Of a stretch of DNA of 64,000 nt, positions 56,839 to 64,000 are shown piece after piece. The notes beneath the pieces are model-generated. The model did not search any database and had not been told where the DNA came from. It was given only the letters and a program-made list of their open reading frames with translations. Within the stretch, counting starts at the first letter, position 1. Each line of letters begins with the position of its first letter. The position numbers were made by a program, and so were the translations under genes. Source of the stretch: JBJXFE01 sp046153875 (GTDB lineage: Bacteria > Planctomycetota > Phycisphaerae > Phycisphaerales > UBA1924); contig JBJXFE010000057.1 in the NCBI GenBank assembly GCA_046153875.1, positions 62,001 to 126,000 on the forward strand, read 5' to 3'.

Positions 56839-57792
56839 GTGGCCACCGCGGGGCTCCAGGTCGAGGCGGCGGTCGCGGGGGGGGGCGGCGCGGGGTCGCT
56901 CGCGCCGGCGGACTTCGCCGAACTCCTCTCGGCGTTCAACCAGGTCACGACGCGGATGCAGTCCGCGCACGAGCGGCTCCAGCGCGAGGTCGGCGGGCTC
57001 AAGCGCGAGCTGCGCGACGCCAACGAGCGGCTCGCCCGGTCGAAGCGGCTCGCGGCGCTGGGCGAGATGGCCGCGGGGATCGCCCACGAGGTCCGCAACC
57101 CGCTCTCCTCCATACGCCTCTACGCGCGGATGCTCGAGCAGGACCTGACCGATCGGCCCGCGCAGCGCGCCGTCGCGACGCGGATCGCCGCGGCGGTCCA
57201 CGGGCTGGACGCCGTGGTGGGGGATGTGCTGAACTTCGCGCGCGAGTTGCGGGTTTCGCCGATCGCCGTGAGGGCGGGCGAGTTGTTCGACCGGGCGATG
57301 GAGGCCTGCGCGGGCGAGACGTCGCCAAGCGTGCGGGTTGAGCGCCGCGGCGACCCCGATGTGTTCGGCGACCCCGGTCTGCTCGTGAACGCGCTGGTCA
57401 ACCTGGTGCGCAACGCCATCCAGTCCATGGCGGAAGTCCGCCGAACGAACGGGGAGCCCGGCGGGCACGTGCTCACGCTCGATGCCCATGAGACCGTCGG
57501 CGAGGACGGAGCCCGCGGCGTCACGCTCCGCGTTGCGGATACGGGGCCGGGCGTGAGCCCCGACGCTCTCGACCGCATGTTCAACCCGTTCTTCACAACG
57601 CGGGCCGCGGGCACGGGCCTGGGGCTGGCGATCGTTCACCGGATCATCGACGCCCACGCCGGGCGCATCGCGGCGCGGAACCGCGACGGCGGCGGGGCGG
57701 TCTTCGAGTTGTTTCTTCCCTCCCCGGGCGACCCCCGGGGCGAGGGCGCCGGCACGGAGGCCGGGGCCCGCTTTCAGGAGTCAGGGACATGA
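56839..57792 (+). CDS. Cytosolic sensor histidine kinase (NtrB/FleS-like)
   Basis: 317 residues, GTG start with GGAGG at good spacing, 2 bp after the preceding stop. No membrane segment. N-terminal coiled coil (QRLQREVGGLKRELRDANERL-type heptads), then the H box GEMAAGIAHEVRNPLSSI with the phospho-accepting His, N box LVNALVNLVRNAIQSM, and G boxes VADTGPGVSP and GTGLGLAIVHRII. It should phosphorylate the response regulator encoded next, whose start overlaps its stop. The signal is cytosolic and unknown. Confidence 0.88.
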   Translation: MATAGLQVEAAVAGGGGAGSLAPADFAELLSAFNQVTTRMQSAHERLQREVGGLKRELRDANERLARSKRLAALGEMAAGIAHEVRNPLSSIRLYARMLEQDLTDRPAQRAVATRIAAAVHGLDAVVGDVLNFARELRVSPIAVRAGELFDRAMEACAGETSPSVRVERRGDPDVFGDPGLLVNALVNLVRNAIQSMAEVRRTNGEPGGHVLTLDAHETVGEDGARGVTLRVADTGPGVSPDALDRMFNPFFTTRAAGTGLGLAIVHRIIDAHAGRIAARNRDGGGAVFELFLPSPGDPRGEGAGTEAGARFQESGT

Positions 57793-59273
57793 GCATGGTG
57801 CTCGTCGTGGACGACAAGGAAATGATGCGGGATAGCGTGTCGGGCACGCTCCAGCGCGCGGGCTTCAGTGTGCTGACGGCCGACTCGGGCGAGGCCGCCC
57901 TGGGGCTGATCGCGCAGCGCCGGCCGGACGCCGTCGTCACCGACATGAAGATGCCGGGCCTGGGCGGGCTCGACCTGCTCGAGAGGGTCCGCGGGATCGA
58001 CGACGAGCTGCCCGTGGTGGTGATGACGGCGTTCGCGGCCGTGGACACCGCGGTGCGGGCGATCAAGCTCGGCGCGTTTGATTACCTGACCAAGCCGTTC
58101 GAGGGGGACGAGCTGGTGATCGCGGTCAAACGGGCGATCGGGCACGCGAAGCTGCTCCGCGAGAACGCCCTGCTGCGGGCCGGCACGGGCGCGGACGCGC
58201 CCCGCGTCAACGGGTCGGCGGCCGCGGCGCTCTCGGGCCTTTCTCGGTTGATCGGCGATTCGCCCGCGATGCGCCGGGTCAAGGAGCAGGTTCTCGCGGT
58301 GGCCAAGTCGCAGGGCACCGTGCTGATCCACGGCGAATCCGGCACGGGCAAGGAGGTCGTCGCGCGGGCGGTCCACGAGTTGAGCCCTCGTGGCTCGGCG
58401 CCGTTCCTGCCCGTGAACTGCGCGGCCCTCTCCGAGTCGCTGCTGGAGAGCGAGCTGTTCGGGCACGAGCGCGGGGCGTTCACCGGAGCGGACAAGCTCC
58501 GCAAGGGCCGCTTTGAGCTTGCCGACGGCGGAACGATCCTGCTCGACGAGGTCAGCGAGGTCGGCGCGCCGGTGCAGGCCAAGCTGCTGCGCGTTCTGCA
58601 GGAGCGGACCTTTGAGCGCGTCGGGTCGAGCCTGTCGATCGGCGTGGACGTGCGCGTGGTCGCGACGAGCAACCGAGACCTGCCCCGGGCCGTGGGCGCC
58701 GGGGCGTTCCGTCAGGACCTGTTTTTCCGGCTCAACGTGCTGCCGGTCCACCTGCCGCCGCTGCGCGAGCGGCTCGAGGACGTGCCCGCCCTGGCGACGT
58801 ACTTTGTCGGGCTGATCCGGCGCCGCGAGGGGCAGTCGGAGGTCCGGTTCGACGATCGGGTGCTGGACCTGATGCGGACGTACTCCTGGCCCGGCAATGT
58901 GCGGGAGCTGCAGAACATCTGCGAGCGGGCGGTGGTGCTGACGCAGCCCGACGCGGGCGGGGCGCGGACGATCCGCGCGGAGATGATCGAACCGTGGCTC
59001 GCCGCGGGAGCGGCGGCGGGTGCGGCGCCGCGGGCCGCCTCAACGATCGAGAACAAGCCTTCGATCGGCGGACCGACCGACCCGGTGACGTGCTTCGCCA
59101 ACGGCTCGCCCCGCAAGCTCGAGGACATCGAGCGCGACGCGATCATCCAGGCCCTGCGCAGCTTCAACGGGCACCGACTCAGGACCGCGCGGGCCCTCGG
59201 GATTGGCGTCCGTACTCTGGGGCTGAAGCTCAAGAAATGGAAGCAGTTGCAGCTCGTGGCGGAGTCGCTCTGA
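57789..59273 (+). CDS. Sigma-54-dependent response regulator (NtrC/AtoC/FleR type)
   Basis: 494 residues, overlapping the kinase gene by ATGA. Receiver domain with the acidic pair (VVDDKEM), phospho-accepting Asp in AVVTDMKMP and Lys in YLTKPFEG. AAA+ domain with Walker A GESGTGKE, GAFTGA loop for sigma-54 contact (ERGAFTGADK), Walker B GGTILLDEVSE and the R-finger region. C-terminal Fis-type helix-turn-helix (IIQALRSFNGHRLRTARALGIGVRTL). It activates sigma-54 promoters when phosphorylated. Targets not visible in the window; flagellar genes are one possibility. Confidence 0.93.
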   Translation: MSMVLVVDDKEMMRDSVSGTLQRAGFSVLTADSGEAALGLIAQRRPDAVVTDMKMPGLGGLDLLERVRGIDDELPVVVMTAFAAVDTAVRAIKLGAFDYLTKPFEGDELVIAVKRAIGHAKLLRENALLRAGTGADAPRVNGSAAAALSGLSRLIGDSPAMRRVKEQVLAVAKSQGTVLIHGESGTGKEVVARAVHELSPRGSAPFLPVNCAALSESLLESELFGHERGAFTGADKLRKGRFELADGGTILLDEVSEVGAPVQAKLLRVLQERTFERVGSSLSIGVDVRVVATSNRDLPRAVGAGAFRQDLFFRLNVLPVHLPPLRERLEDVPALATYFVGLIRRREGQSEVRFDDRVLDLMRTYSWPGNVRELQNICERAVVLTQPDAGGARTIRAEMIEPWLAAGAAAGAAPRAASTIENKPSIGGPTDPVTCFANGSPRKLEDIERDAIIQALRSFNGHRLRTARALGIGVRTLGLKLKKWKQLQLVAESL

Positions 59274-59341
59274 GCCCCGCGTCCGTGTGTCCTGCCCTGT
59301 GCGCCCGGTTTCGCGGCGGCTCCCGTAGAATCAACCCCGTC

Positions 59342-59426
59342 GGGCCCGTGGCGGAACGGCATACGCGGCGGACTTAAAATCCGCTCCCGCTCGCGCGGGG
59401 TGTGGGTTCGACTCCCACCGGGCCCA
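59342..59426 (+). tRNA. tRNA-Leu (anticodon TAA)
   Basis: 85 nt class II tRNA. Acceptor stem GGGCCCG pairs with CGGGCCC plus discriminator A at 59426; no CCA is encoded. The anticodon stem GCGGA/TCCGC encloses CTTAAAA, anticodon TAA at 59375-59377. The long variable arm (CCCGCTCGCGCGGG) and the T-arm GTGGG-TTCGACT-CCCAC are intact. It reads the UUA codon, which should be very rare in so GC-rich a genome. Confidence 0.96.
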
Positions 59427-59487
59427 TGTCTGCCCGTCGAATCTCGGCGGTGGTCGTTCGAGGCACGGTCCGGAGTGCGCTGGCCAA

Positions 59488-60219
59488 TCAGCGCAGCTCG
59501 ACGGACCAGTACGCTTCGTCGAGGAACGTCTTCCACGACTGGTACTTGGCGCTGCCCAGGCGCAGCGTGATCAGCGGGTTGCGCCGCGGGCGGCGGACCG
59601 GGCGGACGAGCTTCATCCCGGCTTCCTCGGGCGTGCGCCCGCCCTTCCTGGCGTTGCACGCCAGACAGGCGCAGACGAGGTTCTCCCACGTCTCGCCGCC
59701 GCCGCGGGCGCGGGGGTTGACGTGGTCGATCGAGAGGTCGGCGGTGGGGTAGTGCCGCCCGCAGTACTGGCACTGGTTGCGGTCGCGCGCGAAGAGGTTC
59801 CGCCGGTTGAGCTTGACATCCTGCCGCGGCAGGCGGTCGTACCCGAGCAGCCGGATGATCCGCGGCACGGCGATCTCGTACCGGACGGTGCGGACCCAGT
59901 CGTGCCGCTCATGTTCCAGCTCGCGCTGGATCGCGGCCACATCCCGCCACGACGCGAAGTCGTAGTTGAGGTACTTCCCATCCTCGACGTGAATGACCTC
60001 GGCCAGCTCTTTGCACAGCAGGATGAACGCCCGCTTTGCGGAGACGACCCGCACCGCCATGTACAGCTTGTTCAGGACCAGGACCTTGGCGTCCAGTCCC
60101 GTGCCGAAGCGCTCGACGAGGGCCCCACCGGGGCCGACGATGGCGGCCCCGTCCGCCCCGTCGGCGTCGGCGACGTCGAGCGGCGGGCGTGCGGCGGGTC
60201 TGTGTGTCGGGCGGTTCAT
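59488..60219 (-). CDS. HNH endonuclease family protein
   Basis: 243 residues. The HNH domain is in the C-terminal half: CQYCGRHYP, then LSIDHVNPRARGG (catalytic His), WENLVCACLACNARKGGR, with four Cys for a structural zinc. The N-terminal part has VLVLNKLYMAVRVVSAKRAFILL, which is typical of a widespread single-copy HNH family found in many Gram-negative bacteria and cyanobacteria. Not linked to a methylase or a mobile element here. It is 62 bp from the tRNA-Leu on the opposite strand and downstream of the secA paralogue. Confidence 0.86.
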   Translation of the reverse strand: MNRPTHRPAARPPLDVADADGADGAAIVGPGGALVERFGTGLDAKVLVLNKLYMAVRVVSAKRAFILLCKELAEVIHVEDGKYLNYDFASWRDVAAIQRELEHERHDWVRTVRYEIAVPRIIRLLGYDRLPRQDVKLNRRNLFARDRNQCQYCGRHYPTADLSIDHVNPRARGGGETWENLVCACLACNARKGGRTPEEAGMKLVRPVRRPRRNPLITLRLGSAKYQSWKTFLDEAYWSVELR

Positions 60220-60402
60220 CTCCTGGTCATCCCGGGCCGACGCCGGACGCGCCCAAACCGGGCGTGGTCCGTCGCGGCCCGACTGAACGGTAGAGACCGC
60301 GCGCCCGCCGGTCCATCGGGCGTGGCGGGCTTTGCGCCCCGTGAATCCGGGCGGGTTGGAGGTGCCGGGGCGTCGCCGGGCGACGGAGCGATCCGGCGGC
60401 GA

Positions 60403-62406
60403 TCAGCCCGGCAGGTGCTTGTCGATCCAGTCGTCCTGCTTCATCACGCCGGCGCGTCCGCGCCGGGACCGGGCCTCGGCGCGGCGCTGCGCGACGCGGA
60501 AGATCGTCCGGGTGATTCGCCCCGCCCTCAGCTCCTCGCCGCGCGAGCGCCGTTTGAGCGCCAGCGCGGCCTTCGGCACGTAGTGCTTGACCAGTTCGTC
60601 GTCGAGTGAGACGAAAACCTGGGCGGAACCGGGGTCGCCCTGACGCCCGGCGCGCCCGATGAACTGCCGGTCGATGCGCTGGGCGGTGTGCATCTCGGTG
60701 AGCAGGACGTGGAGGCCGCCGGCGTGTTTCGCGTCCTCGTCGAGTTTGATGTCCGTGCCGCGCCCCGCCATGTTGGTGGCCACGGTAATCGCGCCGCCGC
60801 GCCCCGCTTCGGCGACGAAATCGGCCTCTTCCTTGTCGAAGTTGGCGTTCAGGACCCGGTGGGCGAGCCCGCGGGCCGCGAGACGCGCGCCCAGGTGCTC
60901 GGACGCCTGGATCGACCGCGTGCCCACCAGCACCGGTCGGCCCTGCCGATGGACTTTTTCGATCGACTCGACAATCGCGGCCCATTTGCTCTCCGCGGTG
61001 CGGAAAGCCCTCAGCTGCTGCTGCGCGCGGATCATCGGGCGGTTCGTGGGGACTTTGATCACCCGCCGCCCGTAGACGTGCTCCATCTCGACGGTGGCGT
61101 CCGCGGCCGTGCCCGTCATGCCGCACAGGAACGGGTAGCTGCGGAAGAACCGCTGGAAGCTCATGCGTGCGAGCGTTTCGCGGTCGGCGGTCACCTCCAG
61201 GTTCTCCTTGGCCTCGACAGCCTGGTGCAGCCCGTGCTCCCAGTGCCGGTCGGCAAGGAATCGCCCGGTGTATTCGTCCACGATCACGATGCGCCCGTCC
61301 ACGACCTGGTACTGGTGCCCACGCAAGTAGCAGTGGCGCGCGACAAGGGCCTGTCGGACCAGCTCCTCGGCGCGCCGGGCGGCCTTGAAGATCGGTTCCG
61401 GGGCCGCGGCGCAGGCGTGCGTGATGCGGTGTTGCCCACGACGCTTCAACTCGGCCCGGCGCCGCAGGTGGTCGATCGCGTAGTCCGGGCCCTCGTCGAG
61501 CGACGCGGCGATCCGCGCACCCCGCCGGTAGACCTCCGCCATGTCGTCCTGCCGGCGCGCCCGGGCGATGATGAGAGGAACGACACCCTCGTCGATGAGC
61601 ACGGCGTCGGCCTCATCCACCAGTGCCGCCCGCAGCCCCGGGATCATGGGCCCGCCGCCGCCCTCGCCGAGCGTATCGCCGACGTTGACCGCCTGCTGTC
61701 GGCCCGCCCACGGCGTGAGCTGGCGTCCCAGGCGGATCTGGTCGCGGAGCCAGTCCGCGGTGATCTGCTTGGGTGTGCCGTAGACGATCGGGCGGGCGTA
61801 GACGGAGAATCGGGTCGGGCCGTCCATGTCCTGCTGGATCGAGCCCACCATGAGGCCGCACCGCCGGTAGATGGATTCGCGTGATGCCGCGTCGCGCCGG
61901 GCCAGGTAGTCGTTGACCGTGAAGACGTGCAGGTGGCGGAAGCGCCACGCCAGCAGCGGCGCGGCGATCGAGCCCGTGAGCGTCTTGCCCTCGCCGGTGA
62001 GCATCTCGATAATGCGTCCGTGGTAGAGGGCCAGGGCAGCCAGGAGCTGCACGACGAACGGCTCCTCGCCGGTCTCGCGTCGGGCGAGTTCGCGGACGAG
62101 CGCCATGCCCCGGCGGACGGTCGCTTCGCCGTGGTCGGAGCGCCGTCCGCGGGCGCGGACGAACACCTCGCGGATGTCGGCGAGCGCCTGGTCGAGAGCG
62201 GCCTCGGAGAAGTTCCTCACGTCGGGGCGCTCGGCGTCGATGAGTTCGGCCTGCCGGCGCAGCCAGGCGGGCCCGAGACGCCGCGTCTGGAATCCCAGGG
62301 CGACGCTCGCGGCGATGCGGTCGAGCCCGCGCGGGACCTCGGACCGCCTCCGGCGCGATCGCACGGACTCGAAGAGCGCGGTGTACTTGGTCAGGGCTTG
62401 TGTCAT
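60403..62406 (-). CDS. Short SecA paralogue (accessory translocase ATPase)
   Basis: 667 residues from ATG 62406. The SecA motor is complete: Walker A in MLTGEGKTLTG, FTVNDYLARRDA, DEAD-like box in LVDEADAVLIDEG, then NBD2 with LVGTRSIQASEHLG, ITVATNMAGRGTDIKL and RIDRQFIGRAGRQGDPGS. The preprotein cross-linking region (residues about 230-360) is present. The sequence stops after the helical scaffold start (AQRRAEARSRRGRAG), so the helical wing and the Cys-rich SecB-binding tail are missing; standard SecA has about 850-950 residues. Probably a second SecA for a subset of exported proteins. Standard secA must lie elsewhere. Confidence 0.88.
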   Translation of the reverse strand: MTQALTKYTALFESVRSRRRRSEVPRGLDRIAASVALGFQTRRLGPAWLRRQAELIDAERPDVRNFSEAALDQALADIREVFVRARGRRSDHGEATVRRGMALVRELARRETGEEPFVVQLLAALALYHGRIIEMLTGEGKTLTGSIAAPLLAWRFRHLHVFTVNDYLARRDAASRESIYRRCGLMVGSIQQDMDGPTRFSVYARPIVYGTPKQITADWLRDQIRLGRQLTPWAGRQQAVNVGDTLGEGGGGPMIPGLRAALVDEADAVLIDEGVVPLIIARARRQDDMAEVYRRGARIAASLDEGPDYAIDHLRRRAELKRRGQHRITHACAAAPEPIFKAARRAEELVRQALVARHCYLRGHQYQVVDGRIVIVDEYTGRFLADRHWEHGLHQAVEAKENLEVTADRETLARMSFQRFFRSYPFLCGMTGTAADATVEMEHVYGRRVIKVPTNRPMIRAQQQLRAFRTAESKWAAIVESIEKVHRQGRPVLVGTRSIQASEHLGARLAARGLAHRVLNANFDKEEADFVAEAGRGGAITVATNMAGRGTDIKLDEDAKHAGGLHVLLTEMHTAQRIDRQFIGRAGRQGDPGSAQVFVSLDDELVKHYVPKAALALKRRSRGEELRAGRITRTIFRVAQRRAEARSRRGRAGVMKQDDWIDKHLPG

Positions 62407-62522
62407 GCGTACGGGCGGGAGTCGGCGCGGCGCGCAATCTTGCACGCCGCGACCGCCGGGCGTCCGAAGGGTATGTTCGTCCGGGCCGCGGGCCCTGTTT
62501 CGTGGACGTTCAGGAGTGGCCG

Positions 62523-63371
62523 TTGCAGCTATGGCACGCGATCGTACTCGGGATCGTCGAGGGGATCACCGAGTATCTCCCCATCAGCTCGACCGGGCAC
62601 CTGATCATCGCCGCATCGCTCATGGGGCTCGACGACGAAGCCCGCAAGCCGGCGGTGGACGCCTTCAGCATCGTGATCCAGGGCGGGGCGATCCTCGCGG
62701 TGCTCGGCCTCTACCGCGTGCGCGTGTGGGGCATGATCCGCGGCGTGCTCGGGCGCGATCCCGCGGGTCTGCGGCTGGCGATCAACCTGGTCATCGCCTT
62801 TATCCCCGCGGGTGTGCTGGGCTTCCTGCTGGATGACTGGGTCGAAGCGCGGCTGTTCAACCCCGGGGCGGTTATGGCGGCCCTCGCGCTGGGAGGGGTG
62901 TACATGCTGGCCGTGGACCGATGGTCGCGATCGCGCCCGTCGGTTCCGCCCGATGGCGCTCCCGATGGGCTCGCCGCTCTGCGACCAGACCAGGCGCTCG
63001 CAATTGGCCTGCTCCAGTGCGTGGCGATGTGGCCCGGCACGAGCCGATCGATGGTGACGATCACCGGTGGGATGCTCACGGGGCTTCGCCCGGCCCAGGC
63101 GGCGGAGTTCAGCTTCCTGCTCGGCCTGCCGACGCTGGGCGGGGCGACGGTCTACAAGGCCCTGAAGAACACCGACGAGCTGGCGAGCCTCGGCACGCCC
63201 GCGATCGTCGTCGGCGTGCTCGTGGCGGCCGTGTCCGCGGCGGCGGCGATCCGGTGGCTCGTCGCGTTCCTGAACCGGCGCGGGTTGGCGCTCTTCGCGT
63301 GGTACCGATTCGCGCTGTGCGCAGCGCTGTTGACCCTGTGGCTCGCGGGCTTGGTGCGGTTCGTGCCGTAG
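62523..63371 (+). CDS. uppP: Undecaprenyl-diphosphate phosphatase
   Basis: 282 residues from a TTG at 62523, chosen because CAGGAG lies six bases before it and the family motif starts a few residues in. UppP (BacA) recycles undecaprenyl diphosphate for peptidoglycan and other wall polymers. Motif 1 is GIVEGITEYLPISSTGHLI and motif 2 MWPGTSRSMVTITGGM, both complete. Seven to eight membrane helices. It is divergent from the SecA paralogue; only about 115 bp lie between the two starts. Confidence 0.93.
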   Translation: MQLWHAIVLGIVEGITEYLPISSTGHLIIAASLMGLDDEARKPAVDAFSIVIQGGAILAVLGLYRVRVWGMIRGVLGRDPAGLRLAINLVIAFIPAGVLGFLLDDWVEARLFNPGAVMAALALGGVYMLAVDRWSRSRPSVPPDGAPDGLAALRPDQALAIGLLQCVAMWPGTSRSMVTITGGMLTGLRPAQAAEFSFLLGLPTLGGATVYKALKNTDELASLGTPAIVVGVLVAAVSAAAAIRWLVAFLNRRGLALFAWYRFALCAALLTLWLAGLVRFVP

Positions 63372-63457
63372 ACCAACCGGTGCAAAAGAAGCACTTGTGT
63401 GCGTGGGCATGTCTGGTATCCTCTCTCTGCCATACACCAGACCACGGAGGAGAGATC

Positions 63458-64000
63458 ATGAACGCCCGCCTCACCGCCATCGCCGCCGGACTGTCCATTT
63501 CGGCGGCCGCGCTGGCCCAACCCGCCAACGACAACTGCGCCAGCGCCGAAGCCCTTTCCGGCTACGGTTCGTTCTTCTTCGATAACTCCGCGGCCACTAC
63601 GGACGGCCTCCCCAACGCCCTGTGCCTGGCGTTCGGCTCCGACCAGATCGACCTGGACCTGTGGTACTGCTGGACCGCGACGGCCAGCGGGCCGGTCGCC
63701 GCGTCCACCTGCGGGCAGACCACGGTGGACACGCGGATTGCGGTGTACAACGGGTGCGCGTGCCTGAAGGGTGGCGGGATCCTCGCGTGCGGCGACGACC
63801 AGTGCGGCACCCAGACCCGCGTGTCGTGGACGGCGGTCGCGGGCCAGACGTATCTCATCCGGCTCGGCAGCTACCCCGGCGCCGTCGGCGGCGCGGGGAC
63901 ATTCACGATCGAATCGGGCGTGCTTGGCGGGCCCATCATCAACCCCGCCAACGGGCACGAGTATTACCTGCTGCAACCCGGAAGCTGGACGGCCGCCGAG
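63458..64000 (+). CDS. Secreted protein with PPC-like and C-type-lectin-like domains (runs off the window)
   Basis: 181 codons to the window edge. ATG 63458 follows GGAGGAGA. Signal peptide LTAIAAGLSISAAALAQ, then PANDNCASAEAL, a Cys-rich beta domain (WYCWTATASGPVAASTCG; YNGCACLKGGG; VAGQTYLIRLGSYPGA) similar to the PPC-type domains in planctomycete secreted proteins. The last residues GHEYYLLQPGSWTAAE match the start of a C-type lectin domain, so a lectin domain probably continues beyond the edge. Likely an extracellular carbohydrate-binding protein. Confidence 0.82.
   Translation, partial: MNARLTAIAAGLSISAAALAQPANDNCASAEALSGYGSFFFDNSAATTDGLPNALCLAFGSDQIDLDLWYCWTATASGPVAASTCGQTTVDTRIAVYNGCACLKGGGILACGDDQCGTQTRVSWTAVAGQTYLIRLGSYPGAVGGAGTFTIESGVLGGPIINPANGHEYYLLQPGSWTAAE

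Overview
The window is about 64 kb of very GC-rich bacterial chromosome, tightly packed on both strands. Gene content points to a planctomycete, most likely of the Phycisphaerae. The signs are several membrane proteins that start with a CxxC-GY-L-GL / CPECG zinc ribbon, a giant secreted protein with an LEPR-XLL-like export motif, a prepilin-like protein, LpxI (lipid A synthesis, so an outer membrane), LL-diaminopimelate aminotransferase, and a short SecA paralogue. This assignment is inference from gene style; no rRNA is present to settle it.

Layout. 0-10 kb: 5' part of valS, TPR and zinc-ribbon proteins, an SDR reductase, an ECF sigma/anti-sigma-like operon, prfB with a programmed frameshift, a pseudopilin-like protein and dapL. 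10-19 kb: pyruvate dehydrogenase E2 and E1-beta adjacent, with E1-alpha about 3.5 kb upstream on the same strand; the gap holds a fragment of an HtpX-type protease gene and several hypothetical genes. deoC follows. 19-24.9 kb: an alpha/beta hydrolase carrying repeat-derived insertions, RseP, a redoxin, a DsbD-like N-terminal domain protein and a rhodanese-like lipoprotein. 25-32 kb: one 2429-residue secreted protein built of PPC-type and propeller-like repeats. 32.7-38.4 kb: racemase-family protein, HscB-like co-chaperone, two CNNM/CBS transporter-like proteins, a DUF1015 protein and a MntA/HepT (MNT/HEPN) toxin-antitoxin pair.

38.4-51 kb is the plastic part of the window. It holds purQ, a RepA-like ATPase, many 7-8 bp minisatellite arrays (some in inverted pairs), at least six near-complete copies of a dispersed palindromic motif built around CAACTC...GAGTTG, two 134-138 bp elements with inverted CACAGAG arms, and a complete IS1595-type element with 31-bp inverted repeats, a 49-residue accessory ORF and a membrane-protein passenger gene. 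The same repeat classes have entered coding sequence elsewhere: twice in the alpha/beta hydrolase, in a lipoprotein signal peptide, and (a different palindrome) in pdhB.

51-64 kb: LolA-like and RDD-domain proteins, a large TPR protein, an FlgN-like coiled-coil protein with a cytosolic histidine kinase and a sigma-54 response regulator in one translationally coupled run, tRNA-Leu(TAA), an HNH nuclease, a truncated SecA paralogue, UppP (TTG start), and the start of a secreted protein that appears to enter a C-type lectin domain at the window edge.

Most notable: the prfB frameshift site uses UAA rather than UGA and lacks the usual Shine-Dalgarno stimulator; the IS1595 element has a passenger; and related inverted-arm repeats occur both between genes and in-frame inside one.
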